NCBI GenBank assembly: GCA_009379955.1
Contig: WHST01000023.1
Location: 1-64,000 of the forward strand
Origin: Streptosporangiales bacterium
GTDB taxonomy: Bacteria; Actinomycetota; Actinomycetes; Streptosporangiales; WHST01
DNA length: 64,000 nt
Direction of reading: 5' to 3'
Of the stretch, positions 42,309 through 50,565 are shown in pieces (positions within the stretch are counted from its first letter, which is position 1; every line of letters begins with the position of its first letter). The notes beneath the pieces are model-generated. The model was not told the origin of the DNA. It worked only from the letters and a program-made list of their open reading frames with translations, and ran no database searches. Position numbers and translations under genes: made by a program.

Positions 42309-43628
42309 ATGACAGCCACACGGGCCCCGACGGCACGGCGCACCCGCGTGCGCTATGCCGTGCTCGCCTCGGACTTCGCCATCCTCGCGCTCAGCCACGC
42401 TGACCGCGCAGTGATGGGCGTGGCCGCGCCGCTGATCATCGCGGATCTCGGGTTCGGCAGGCCGACGTTCGGTTGGATCCTGGCCGCGGTCGCGTTCACC
42501 TCCTCGCCGTTCGCGTTCCTCGGCGGGCTGCTCGCCGACAAGGTAGGGCCGCGCAAGGTGATGGGTTGGGCGACCCTCGTCTGGTCTGTCTTCACGGCGC
42601 TGACCGCCGCGGGCATCGGCTTCGTCACCCTGCTGCTCATCAGGCTGTTCTTCGGCGCGGGCGAGGGACCGCAGACGACGGCGACCGCCAAGATCCTGCA
42701 CAACTGGTTCCCGAAACATGAGCTCGGCACCGCGGTCGGCATTGCCAACGCCGCCACCCCGCTCGGCGGTGTGATCGCCACGCCTCTCGTCGTGGCGATC
42801 CTCTCCGCGACACACAACAACTGGCGGGTGGCGTTCGTCATCTTCGGCGCGCTGGGCGTCCTGTTCACGATCGGCTGGTTCGTCGTCGTCAGGGACCGGC
42901 CGGGGAACCACCCGCGGGTCTCGCCCGCGGAGCTCGAGCACATCCACGCCGACACCGCCCCCGCCGCGGAGGTGCGCGGACGAAGGCGGGAGGGCGATCA
43001 CCGCTGGTGGCGGTTCCTGGCCGTGCCGGCCGTCTGGGCGACCGCGGTCGCGTTCTTCGGATACGCCTGGATCCTCTGGACGTTCGTCAACTGGTTCCCC
43101 ATGTACCTGGTGCAGGAGCGTGACGTCGACATCACCGGGCTCGCCGTCAGTGGTGCGATCCCATGGGTCGGTGGCTGCGTCGGGCTCGTGCTCGGCGGCC
43201 TGTTCACCGACGCGGTGGCGCGCAGGACCGGCGCGTCGTACGCCTCCCGTCGCTGGACCGTCGTCGCCGGCCTGCTGCTGACGGGCCTGCTGTTCGCGCT
43301 GATCGGTGTCGTCGACGGCGCGGCCGGCGCGGTCGCGCTGATGTCGGCCGTCGTGTTCCTGCTGTACTTCACCGGCGCGCAGTACTGGCTGATCGTGGGC
43401 GAGGCGGTGCCCGGCGCAAGCTACGGCGCGGTGTCCGGAGCCGTGCAGATGGTCGCCACCACCGCCGCGATCATCGCGCCGGCGACGACCGGCTACCTCG
43501 TCGAGTCCGCGGTCGGTTGGGGCGGCACCTTCGCGATCGCGAGCGGCATCGCGGTCGTCGGCTCGGTCCTGCTCGCCGCCTTCGGCCGGCTCCCCATACA
43601 ACCAGCTGGAGACGCAAGCGCCCGATAG
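42309..43628 (+). CDS. MFS transporter, anion:cation symporter-like
   Basis: A 439-residue carrier with about twelve membrane segments and the loop 2-3 motif GGLLADKVGPRKVMG. The N-terminus SHADRAVMGVAAPLI and FFGAGEGPQTTATAKILHNWFPKHELGTAVG match the ACS family (phthalate, hexuronate and glucarate permeases). It probably imports an organic acid with protons or sodium. ATG at 42309 has GGGAGGAC upstream; the frame is open earlier. It follows the sulfatase gene by 112 bases, and the two may be functionally linked. Confidence 0.87.
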   Translation: MTATRAPTARRTRVRYAVLASDFAILALSHADRAVMGVAAPLIIADLGFGRPTFGWILAAVAFTSSPFAFLGGLLADKVGPRKVMGWATLVWSVFTALTAAGIGFVTLLLIRLFFGAGEGPQTTATAKILHNWFPKHELGTAVGIANAATPLGGVIATPLVVAILSATHNNWRVAFVIFGALGVLFTIGWFVVVRDRPGNHPRVSPAELEHIHADTAPAAEVRGRRREGDHRWWRFLAVPAVWATAVAFFGYAWILWTFVNWFPMYLVQERDVDITGLAVSGAIPWVGGCVGLVLGGLFTDAVARRTGASYASRRWTVVAGLLLTGLLFALIGVVDGAAGAVALMSAVVFLLYFTGAQYWLIVGEAVPGASYGAVSGAVQMVATTAAIIAPATTGYLVESAVGWGGTFAIASGIAVVGSVLLAAFGRLPIQPAGDASAR

Positions 43629-43695
43629 CGCGCCGATAGCCCGGTTCTGTACAAGGAGGTGACATCAGTTCGGATCGAGATCACGGGAGGTGGAA

Positions 43696-44271
43696 GTGTC
43701 TGCATCAGTGCTCTACATGTCGATGTCTCTCGACGGGTACATCGCCGACCTCAACGATTACCTCGGCGGCGACGATGACCACCGGCTGCACAACTGGTTC
43801 GCTCCGGGCGGGGAGTTCGTCGAGCTGTCCGGGCCGGTCAAGGAGTTGATGGACGAACTGAATAGCGCATCGGGTGCTGTCGTTGCGGGGCGGCGGACTG
43901 CCGAGCTCATGGATCACTGGGGCGGTGACCACAACGGTCTCCCGATCTTCGTGCCCAGTCACCGCCCGCCCGGCCCTGCCGCCCGTTGGGGCTATCCGCT
44001 GGTGACGTACGTGACCGACGGGATCGCCAGCGCGATGGAACAGGCGAAGGCCGCCGCCGGGGACAAGAACGTGCACGTGGTTGGCGGGTACACGGCGCAA
44101 CGGGCGCTCGAAGCCGGGGTCCTGGATGAAGTGCAGATCCATCAGATCCCGGTGCTGCTCGGTCGTGGCCGTCGGCTGTTCGACGAGTTGCCGTCGCTCA
44201 TCGAGCTCGACATCGTCCGGGTGATCGACACGCCAGAAGCCACCCACATCCGCTACCGCGTCCGTCGCTGA
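43696..44271 (+). CDS. dihydrofolate reductase-fold protein (RibD C-terminal family), paralogue 1
   Basis: A 191-residue protein from GTG at 43696 (GGGAGG upstream; GTG at 43690 possible). The RibD_C/DHFR-fold shows VLYMSMSLDGYIADLNDYL at the start, VVAGRRTAELMDHW, and NVHVVGGYTAQRALEAGVLDEVQIHQIPVLLGRGRRLF as nucleotide-binding and dimer parts. Many such proteins are called DHFR-like but their substrate is unknown. Two more paralogues lie at 44404 and 46820. It is preceded by the MFS gene and may be in its operon. Confidence 0.85.
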   Translation: MSASVLYMSMSLDGYIADLNDYLGGDDDHRLHNWFAPGGEFVELSGPVKELMDELNSASGAVVAGRRTAELMDHWGGDHNGLPIFVPSHRPPGPAARWGYPLVTYVTDGIASAMEQAKAAAGDKNVHVVGGYTAQRALEAGVLDEVQIHQIPVLLGRGRRLFDELPSLIELDIVRVIDTPEATHIRYRVRR

Positions 44272-44403
44272 GCCGGTCGACCGGCGGACTCTCGAGACCG
44301 ATGAGTCTGCCGGTTGCCTGAGGTCTTGCCATGTGACATTCCCGCCGCGACGGGACCAGGAGACGGCGCATTCCCATGTCGTCGAGGAACGACGGAGGCC
44401 ACG

Positions 44404-44985
44404 ATGGACAATCCGATTCGGCTGTACATGTCGATGTCGCTCGACGGCTACATCACCGGTCCGGACGACCGAAAGGGTCAGGAGCTCGGACGCGGCGGTG
44501 GACGACTCTTCAACTGGCTCGACGATCGGGAGTCCGACGGCCCGAACGGGCAGGTCTACCGCGAAGCGCTCGCGACCGGCGCGGTGATCTCCGGCCGGCG
44601 GACCTTCGAGCTCGCCGGGCGTTGGCAGGGCGACCATCACGACGGCGTGCCGATCCTCGTCCTCACCCACCACGTCGACGACGGGGACGTGCCACCCGGC
44701 CAGGCGCGATTCGTCACCGACGTCGAGGCCTGCGCCCGTGAGGCTCGCGCGGCCGCCGGAGACCGCGCGGTCATGGTCCACGGGGCGGGCGCGGCCCAGG
44801 CGCTTCTCCGAGCGGGGCTGATGGACGAGATGGAGATCCACCTGGTCCAGGTCCTCCTCGGCGACGGCCGACGGCTGTTCGACCACCTCGGTGGCGACCG
44901 CACCGAGCTCGAGCTCGTCCGACAGCTCGAGGATCGCGACGTCACGCACCTCCGCTACCGCATACGCCGAGAGACCCATGACTGA
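44404..44985 (+). CDS. dihydrofolate reductase-fold protein (RibD C-terminal family), paralogue 2
   Basis: A 193-residue protein from ATG at 44404, which has GGAGG four bases upstream. It repeats the layout of its neighbour: RLYMSMSLDGYITGPDD, VISGRRTFELAGRW, VMVHGAGAAQALLRAGLMDEMEIHLVQVLLGDGRRLF. LYMSMSLDGYI is identical or nearly so between the two, so a local duplication is likely. A reductase using NADPH on a pterin- or flavin-like compound is only a family-level guess. Confidence 0.85.
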   Translation: MDNPIRLYMSMSLDGYITGPDDRKGQELGRGGGRLFNWLDDRESDGPNGQVYREALATGAVISGRRTFELAGRWQGDHHDGVPILVLTHHVDDGDVPPGQARFVTDVEACAREARAAAGDRAVMVHGAGAAQALLRAGLMDEMEIHLVQVLLGDGRRLFDHLGGDRTELELVRQLEDRDVTHLRYRIRRETHD

Positions 44986-45004
44986 GGGGGCCGCGAGGAG
45001 ACTC

Positions 45005-45874
45005 CTAGAACGGCATGCTGACGAACGGCGACGAGTACTCGGCGTCGCGGTCGAGCACCGCCTCGGCGTCCGCCATGGTCCAGCGTTCCCGCTCTCGTTC
45101 GGCGCGGACGAAGGGGGCGAGCAGCCGCACGTCGGACGGTGTCGCGATGCCGGTGATCACCTCGTGGGCGAGCACCCAGGCGACCGTCGCGTCGATGTGC
45201 TCCTGCTCCCGCAGTGGCTCGTACCAGGTGGTGAACGACCTCTCGTCGCCCGGCCAGTTGCGCCGCGAACCGGACTTGATCACCATCAGGCCGGCGTCCT
45301 GCCTACGGATCTCGGCGACGAGCGCGTCGTACGCCGCGCGGTAGTCGGGCCGTCCGGCCAGGGCGTGGTTCAGCGGGGTCAGGACGGTGTCGAACGGGAA
45401 GCGGTGCAACGCCTCCAGGTGCGTGGCCGGTGCCTCGTGCCCGTGCCCGGTGATGCCGATGGCCCCGGCGAGTCCCTCGTCCCTGGCGCGCAGCGCTGCC
45501 TCGAGCGAACCGTCCTTCCCGGTGACGCGGTCGAGGTCGGCGACGTCGCACACGGCGTGCATCTGGATGAGGTCGACGTGGTCGGTGCCCAACCGTTCGA
45601 GCGACCGGTTGATCTCGGCCCAGGCCTCCTCCCGGCCGCGCCTGCCGGTCTTGGTCGCGAGAAAGATGCGGTCGCGCATCGCGGGGACGAGAGGACCGAG
45701 CCGGAGCTCGGCGTCGCCGTAGTCGGCGGCGACGTCGAAGTGGTTGATGCCCGCGTCCAGCGCCTCCTGCACGGACCGGTCGGCGACGTCCTGGCTGACG
45801 TCGGACAGCGCGGCCGCGCCGTAGATGAGGACCGTGCTCTGGTGAGTGAGACGCCCAAGCCTTCGGGTCTCCAT
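45005..45874 (-). CDS. aldo/keto reductase
   Basis: A 289-residue TIM-barrel reductase from ATG at 45874 (GGAGG seven bases upstream). The catalytic set is visible: Asp and Tyr in NHFDVAADYGDAE, Lys in FLATKTGRRG, and His in LIQMHAVCD. The C-terminal GIATPSDVRLLAPF would contact NADP. It should reduce or oxidise a carbonyl/alcohol. It is divergent from the ArsR operon and convergent with the second RibD-like gene, with only 19 bases between stops. A control by the ArsR protein is possible because they share an intergenic region. Confidence 0.87.
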   Translation of the reverse strand: METRRLGRLTHQSTVLIYGAAALSDVSQDVADRSVQEALDAGINHFDVAADYGDAELRLGPLVPAMRDRIFLATKTGRRGREEAWAEINRSLERLGTDHVDLIQMHAVCDVADLDRVTGKDGSLEAALRARDEGLAGAIGITGHGHEAPATHLEALHRFPFDTVLTPLNHALAGRPDYRAAYDALVAEIRRQDAGLMVIKSGSRRNWPGDERSFTTWYEPLREQEHIDATVAWVLAHEVITGIATPSDVRLLAPFVRAERERERWTMADAEAVLDRDAEYSSPFVSMPF

Positions 45875-45919
45875 GAGGTCTCCTCCACTCGTCGGGTGCG
45901 ACCACATCGTAGGTCGCCC

Positions 45920-45963
45920 TTGACGGCAGCATCGGCCTTGCGCATACTCAACCTATTAGTTGA
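45920..45963 (+). promoter_or_regulatory. promoter and candidate ArsR operator
   Basis: TTGACG (45920-45925), 17 bases, CATACT (45943-45948) forms a promoter toward the ArsR gene. Overlapping its end, TCAAC (45948-45952) and GTTGA (45959-45963) make an inverted repeat with six-base spacer, as expected for an ArsR-type autorepressor site. A further GTTGA lies at 45975-45979. Confidence 0.5.
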
Positions 45964-45984
45964 TTAACCACGGAGTTGATTACG

Positions 45985-46329
45985 ATGCCGACGGACGAGC
46001 TGAGCGTCACCTTCGCCGCTCTCGCCGACCCGACCAGGCGAGCGATCCTCGCCCGCCTGGCCGACGGCGAGGCGACGGTGAACGAGCTCGCCGAGCCCTT
46101 CGAGATCAGCCTCCAGGCGATCTCCAAGCACCTGAAGGTGCTCGAGCGCGCGGGCCTGATCAGCCGGGGCAGGGACGCCCAGTGGCGGCCGTGCCGGCTG
46201 GAGACCGCACCACTCGATTCGGCGACCAACTGGATCCAGCAGCACGCACGACTCCAGTCGGAGCGGCTCGACCGGCTGGACCAGCACCTCACCACGATCC
46301 AACGCAGACGCAGAGAGGCACGACCATGA
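45985..46329 (+). CDS. ArsR-family transcriptional regulator
   Basis: A 114-residue winged-helix protein: FAALADPTRRAILARLADGEATVNELAEPFEISLQAISKHLKVLERAGLISRGRDAQWRPCRL holds the helix-turn-helix and wing. The metal-binding CxC of classic arsenic sensors is absent; this is the type that is encoded with AHSA1-domain genes. ATG at 45985 lies nine bases after GGAG; a TTG three codons earlier is possible. Its stop overlaps the next start by ATGA. It likely represses its own operon. Confidence 0.88.
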   Translation: MPTDELSVTFAALADPTRRAILARLADGEATVNELAEPFEISLQAISKHLKVLERAGLISRGRDAQWRPCRLETAPLDSATNWIQQHARLQSERLDRLDQHLTTIQRRRREARP

Positions 46330-46820
46330 CCAGCACCGACGGCAACCTGCACGTCACCGCCGAACCCGGCCGCCACGACATCGTCATCACCCGCGAGTTC
46401 GACGCTCACCGCGACCTCGTCTTCGACACCTTCACCGACCCCGAGGCCGTCCCGCTCTGGTGGGGCCAGACCGGCAGCAACACCGTCGTCGACGTGATGG
46501 ATGTCCGTCCCGGCGGCCGCTGGCGCTACGTGGAGAAGAGTGACGACGGCGCAGAGTACGCCTTCAACGGCGTCTACCACCAGGTCAAGCCGCATGAGCG
46601 ACTCGTCTACACCTTCGAGTTCGAGGGCATGCCGGGCCACGTCCTGCTCGAGACCATCGACTTCGTCGACCTGGGCGACGGCAGGACGCGTCTCGTCGAC
46701 ACCTCCGTCTTCCAGGCGATCGAGGACCGCGACGGCATGCTCCAGTCGGGCATGGAGAGCGGTGCGCGCGAGAGCATGGACCAGCTGGCCGCGCTGCTCG
46801 CCGAACGTCTGGCCAGCTGA
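46326..46820 (+). CDS. SRPBCC (AHSA1/START-like) domain protein
   Basis: A 164-residue protein. The fold is seen in ITREFDAHRDLVFDTFTDPEAVPLWWGQ, VDVMDVRPGGRWRYVEK, HERLVYTFEFEGMPGHVLLETIDFVDLGDGRTRLV and GMLQSGMESGARESMDQLAALL, all standard for Activator-of-Hsp90-like SRPBCC proteins. The family has a deep hydrophobic cavity and may bind a small ligand; it is frequently paired with ArsR regulators. It overlaps both neighbours (ATGA and TGATG), so the three proteins are produced together. Confidence 0.87.
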   Translation: MTSTDGNLHVTAEPGRHDIVITREFDAHRDLVFDTFTDPEAVPLWWGQTGSNTVVDVMDVRPGGRWRYVEKSDDGAEYAFNGVYHQVKPHERLVYTFEFEGMPGHVLLETIDFVDLGDGRTRLVDTSVFQAIEDRDGMLQSGMESGARESMDQLAALLAERLAS

Positions 46821-47413
46821 TGTGCGCCGTCTTCTCCAGCTTCTCGACATCCCTCGACGGCTTCATCGCCGATCCGCACGACCAGGTGGGTCCGCTGTTC
46901 GACTGGTACTGGAACGGGGACGTCGAGGTGAAGCCGGCGGGTTACCCGATCACCTTCAGGATGTCCGAGGTGAGTGCCAGGTACTGGGACGGGCTCGACA
47001 AGGAGGGCGCGTTCGTCACCGGCAGGCGGCTGTTCGACTTCACCAAGGGGTGGGGCGGCAACCCGCCGAACGGCGCCCCCACGTTCGTGGTGACCCACCG
47101 GCCACCGCCGGAGGACTGGCCACCTCGTCCCGACGCGCCGTTCACCTTCGTCCCCGACGGGCTGGAGAGCGCCCTGGACCAGGCGAAGGCCACGGCCGAC
47201 GGCCACGACGTCGGTGTCGCGGGAGCCGACCTCGCCCAGCAGTGCCTGAACGCGGGACTGCTCGACGAGGTGCGGATCGACCTGGTGCCGGTGCTGCTGG
47301 GCAAGGGAATCCGCTACTTCGACAACCTCGACGCCGGGGTCATGCTCGAGGACCCGACGGTGGTCGAGGGCACGCGTGTCACCCACCTGCGCTACCGCGT
47401 GCGGAAGGGCTGA
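46820..47413 (+). CDS. dihydrofolate reductase-fold protein (RibD C-terminal family), paralogue 3
   Basis: A 197-residue protein of the same family as those at 43696 and 44404 but more distant: FSSFSTSLDGFIADPHDQVGPLFDWY, FVTGRRLFDFTKGW, VGVAGADLAQQCLNAGLLDEVRIDLVPVLLGKGIRYF. Its ATG overlaps the SRPBCC stop (TGATG). It ends in an ArsR/SRPBCC/RibD operon that is terminated by the hairpin at 47431-47477. Enzyme activity is unknown. Confidence 0.85.
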   Translation: MCAVFSSFSTSLDGFIADPHDQVGPLFDWYWNGDVEVKPAGYPITFRMSEVSARYWDGLDKEGAFVTGRRLFDFTKGWGGNPPNGAPTFVVTHRPPPEDWPPRPDAPFTFVPDGLESALDQAKATADGHDVGVAGADLAQQCLNAGLLDEVRIDLVPVLLGKGIRYFDNLDAGVMLEDPTVVEGTRVTHLRYRVRKG

Positions 47414-47430
47414 ACCCGGCCCGGGAGCAT

Positions 47431-47477
47431 GTGAAGGGCACCTCGCCACGTCATCGCGTGGCGGAGGTGCCCTTCAC
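47431..47477. terminator. long hairpin between convergent genes
   Basis: GTGAAGGGCACCTCGCCACG at 47431-47450 pairs with the sequence ending at 47477 with a single bulge. It lies between the convergent RibD-like gene and the sigma-factor gene. Its outer arm resembles the GTGAGGGGCACC core of the palindromic repeats at 14473 and 28347. Confidence 0.7.
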
Positions 47478-47501
47478 CGCGTCGTCGTCGAGCCGGTCGC
47501 G

Positions 47502-48440
47502 TCAGGCCGCGTCGCGGCCGTCGAACCCCTCGAGACTCGCGTACTTCTTCAGCTTCGCGAGCGCCTCGCGCTCCAGCTGCCTGATCCGCTCGCGGGTGAG
47601 GCCGAGGTTGCGACCGATCTCCGACAGCGAGTGCTGCCGGCCGTCGGAGAAGCCGAAGCGCGCCCGCACGATCGTGGCGGACCGCGGGTCGAGCCGTTCG
47701 ATGAGCTCGTCGAGGTTCTCCCGCTGCGACGCCGCGAGCACGATCGCCTCGGGGGACGGGGCGTCGTCCTCCTCGACGAGCTCGCCGAGACTGGTGTCCT
47801 CGTCGTCGCCGACCTTGGCGTCGAGGCTCAGCGGCTCGCGCGCCCAGGCGACGAGCTCCTCGACCCGGTCGAGCGGCATCTCGAGGGCGACGGCGAGCTC
47901 TTCGATCTCCGGGTCGCGACCCAGCTGCCTGGTCAGTGCACGCCGGGCCGAGCCCATGCGGTTGAGTTCCTCCACGACGTGGACGGGCAGCCGCACCGTA
48001 CGCGCCGTCTGCGCGATGGCACGGGAGATGGCCTGCCTGATCCACCAGGTGGCGTAGGTCGAGAACTTGAAGCCGCGCATGTAGTCGAACTTCTCGACTG
48101 CGCGGACGAGACCGGTGTTGCCCTCCTGCACGAGGTCGAGCAGGGGCATCTGGTGACCGCCGTAGCGGCGGGCGACCGAGACCACGAGACGCAGGTTGGC
48201 CTGGATGAACCGCTGCTTGGCGGCCCGGCCGGTCCTGGCGATCTCCTCGAGCTCGGCCCTCTTCAGACCGCGCCTGCGGACACGCTCCTCGAGGAGGTGC
48301 TCGGCGTAGAGTCCGGCCTCGACGGCCTTGGACAGCTCGACTTCCTGGACGGCGTCGAGCAACGGAGTGCGGCTGATCTCGTCGAGATAGGTACCGACGA
48401 GGTCGCGCTCCGGAATCTGCTCATCGTACTGAATCGTCAC
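47502..48440 (-). CDS. group 2 sigma-70 RNA polymerase sigma factor (SigB/Hrd-like)
   Basis: A 312-residue primary-like sigma factor without a long N-terminal region 1.1. Region 1.2 is [16 protein letters not shown]; region 2 [57 protein letters not shown]; region 3 [14 protein letters not shown]; region 4 [31 protein letters not shown]. It should recognise normal -10/-35 promoters, probably in stress or stationary phase. The 333-base upstream region includes a LexA-like box at 48592-48605, about 150 bases before the start. Confidence 0.9.
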   Translation of the reverse strand: MTIQYDEQIPERDLVGTYLDEISRTPLLDAVQEVELSKAVEAGLYAEHLLEERVRRRGLKRAELEEIARTGRAAKQRFIQANLRLVVSVARRYGGHQMPLLDLVQEGNTGLVRAVEKFDYMRGFKFSTYATWWIRQAISRAIAQTARTVRLPVHVVEELNRMGSARRALTRQLGRDPEIEELAVALEMPLDRVEELVAWAREPLSLDAKVGDDEDTSLGELVEEDDAPSPEAIVLAASQRENLDELIERLDPRSATIVRARFGFSDGRQHSLSEIGRNLGLTRERIRQLEREALAKLKKYASLEGFDGRDAA

Positions 48441-48773
48441 TGGCCGAACTTTCCCCTCGTTCTAGCCCCACCGGCGTCACAGGTGAGAACGCACGACGGG
48501 CACCGGAGATTCCGCTCGACGGTCCCCGTCTCGCAGCGTGATTTCCTCGATACGAGGGCAGTCCCCGGGCTGGCGTGGCCAACGTCACAGACGAACATTT
48601 GTTCGATCCTATCGATGGGTTCCCCGCTCTCCCGTGCCGGGCCCCTTCGCGTCGTAGGGTGACGCCATGACCGCGCTCCCCGCCGATCTCCTCCGCTCCG
48701 CTCCTCGCTCCGCGGTCAACCGGGCGCGCAGAGCGCTCCGAACCGCTGCGATGCTCACTTCGGAGGACGGCTC
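48441..48773. other. 333-base gap between sigma factor and SppA genes
   Basis: The gap between two divergent genes contains a LexA-like box (48592-48605) and a 36-codon frame leading into SppA (48667-48777). An AT-richer stretch at about 48585-48615 probably holds the promoters. No RNA gene or other coding frame was recognised. Confidence 0.6.
48592..48605. promoter_or_regulatory. LexA (SOS) box
   Basis: CGAACATTTGTTCG is a perfect GAAC-N4-GTTC palindrome with the flanking C/G of the actinobacterial and Gram-positive LexA consensus. It lies between the divergent group 2 sigma gene (start 48440) and SppA (start 48774), so it could place either under SOS control. Confidence 0.6.
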
Positions 48774-48777
48774 ATGA
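48667..48777 (+). CDS. possible 36-residue leader peptide ahead of SppA
   Basis: A short frame begins at ATG 48667 and ends at a TGA that overlaps the SppA ATG (ATGA). The peptide is arginine- and alanine-rich (MTALPADLLRSAPRSAV...). No good ribosome-binding site is seen before it, and it may be chance in GC-rich sequence. If translated, it would couple to SppA synthesis. Confidence 0.25.
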   Translation: MTALPADLLRSAPRSAVNRARRALRTAAMLTSEDGS

Positions 48778-50495
48778 CCGGACAGGCCTCCCTCCTCCTC
48801 GACCAGCTCCGCGCGGCACGGCGCAAGCGCACCGCGCCCCTCGTCCTCGAGGTCGACCTCACCCAGCCGCTGGTGGAGGGTGTGCCGCACGATCCCCTCA
48901 CCGCTGCCCTGTCGTTCCGGAAGCAGACCCTGCGCGGCACCGTCGACGCGCTGCACCGGGCGGGACGCGACCCGCGGGTGCGCGCCTTGGTCGCCAAGGT
49001 GGGCGGCAACGACGCGATGGGGCTCGCCAGGGCGCAGGAGCTGCGCGAGGCCGTCACCGCGTTCCGCTCCGGCGGGAAGCCGGCCCTGGCCTGGGCCGAG
49101 TCGTTCGCCGAGTTCGGTCCCGGCAACGGCGCGTACCTGCTGGCCACCGGCTTCGACGAGATCTGGCTGCAGCCCTCGGGCAACGTCGGGCTCACCGGCA
49201 TCGCGGCCGTGCAGCTGTTCCTGCGCGGCGCGCTCGACCAGGTCAACGCCAAGGCACGGTTCGGTCAGCGCCACGAGTACAAGAACGCGGTCAACGCCCT
49301 CACCGAGTCCGGGTTCACCGAGGCCCACCGGGAGTCCGTCCAGGCCGTCGTCACGGCGGGCACCGGTCAGCTCGTCACCAGGATCGCCGAGTCCCGGGGG
49401 CTCGGCGCCGACGAGGTCCGCGCACTCGTCGACCGCGGCCCGTTCCTCGCCGCGGAGGCGCTGGAGGCCCGGCTCGTGGACCGTCTCGGCTACCGCGACG
49501 AGGTCTACGACGAGGTCAGGCACCGCGCCGGCGATGACGCGGAGCTGCTCTTCCTCGGGCGTTACGGCAGGTCAGGGCTCGAACAGCTCACCCGAAGGGT
49601 CGGCAGCGGCTCCCGCGACGTCATCGGGCTCGTGCACGTGACCGGCGGCATCCATCTCGGTCGCAGCGGCGGTGCCCGGCCACTCTCGCGGCAGAGCGCC
49701 GGCTCCGACACGGTCGCGGCGGCCGTCCGCGCCGCGACCCTCACGCCCGAGGTGCGGGCGATCGTCTTGCGGGTCGACAGCCCCGGCGGGTCCTACACCG
49801 CGTCCGACACCATCTGGCGCGCGGTCGGCCGGGCACGCGCCGCGGGCAAGACCGTCGTCACCTCGATGGGCGAGGTCGCGGCGTCCGGCGGCTACTTCGT
49901 CTCGATGGGCACCCACGCCATCGTCGCCGAGCCCGCGACACTGACCGGCTCGATCGGCGTCCTCGGCGGCAAGGTCGTCCTCGACGACCTGGTCGGGCGG
50001 TTCGGGGTGACCCGCGACGCCGTCAGCTCCGGCGAGCACGCGCTCCTCCAGTCGTCGCTGTACGACTACACCGACGCCGACAGGGAGCGCCTCGACGCGT
50101 TCCTCGACCACGTTTACGACGACTTCACGGCGAAGGTCGCCGAGGGCAGGCGACTGTCCCGAGACCGCGCCCACGAGCTCGCCCGCGGCCGCGTGTGGAC
50201 GGGCGAGGACGCGCACACGCACGGACTCGTCGACGAGCTGGGTGGCCTCACCCACGCGATCGAGGTCGCCAAGCGCTACGCCGGCATCCCCGCCACGGTC
50301 GAGACCGAGGTCAGGCTGTTCCCCCGCAGCTCGCCGATCGCCCAGCTGATGCCCGCGCAGTCGAGCGAGGACCCCGCCGCACACGCCGCACGGGTCATGG
50401 CGTCGGGGTGGGGAACGTTCGCCGGCCTCGCCGCCCAGCTCGGCCTGCCCGCGTACGGGCCGCTCAGCCTTCCCGGTGACTGGCGGTTGCGCTGA
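48774..50495 (+). CDS. sppA: signal peptide peptidase SppA (protease IV, S49), no membrane anchor
   Basis: A 573-residue protein with two tandem S49 domains. The catalytic lysine is Lys170 in HEYKNAVNALTE (first domain) and the nucleophile Ser371 in GEVAASGGYFVSMG (second domain), as in E. coli SppA; LRVDSPGGSYTASD gives the oxyanion region. Unlike the E. coli enzyme no N-terminal membrane segment is present (MTGQASLLLDQLRAARRKR), which is usual in actinobacterial forms, so a cytoplasmic or peripheral location is likely. It degrades cleaved signal peptides or other membrane-linked peptides. ATG at 48774 follows GGAGGACGG. Confidence 0.9.
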   Translation: MTGQASLLLDQLRAARRKRTAPLVLEVDLTQPLVEGVPHDPLTAALSFRKQTLRGTVDALHRAGRDPRVRALVAKVGGNDAMGLARAQELREAVTAFRSGGKPALAWAESFAEFGPGNGAYLLATGFDEIWLQPSGNVGLTGIAAVQLFLRGALDQVNAKARFGQRHEYKNAVNALTESGFTEAHRESVQAVVTAGTGQLVTRIAESRGLGADEVRALVDRGPFLAAEALEARLVDRLGYRDEVYDEVRHRAGDDAELLFLGRYGRSGLEQLTRRVGSGSRDVIGLVHVTGGIHLGRSGGARPLSRQSAGSDTVAAAVRAATLTPEVRAIVLRVDSPGGSYTASDTIWRAVGRARAAGKTVVTSMGEVAASGGYFVSMGTHAIVAEPATLTGSIGVLGGKVVLDDLVGRFGVTRDAVSSGEHALLQSSLYDYTDADRERLDAFLDHVYDDFTAKVAEGRRLSRDRAHELARGRVWTGEDAHTHGLVDELGGLTHAIEVAKRYAGIPATVETEVRLFPRSSPIAQLMPAQSSEDPAAHAARVMASGWGTFAGLAAQLGLPAYGPLSLPGDWRLR

Positions 50496-50565
50496 CGGTG
50501 CTCGCACAGACGCCGATGCGGCGACCGCACCGCGGGGGCAGCGACCACCGGTACCCTCGGGTCCC

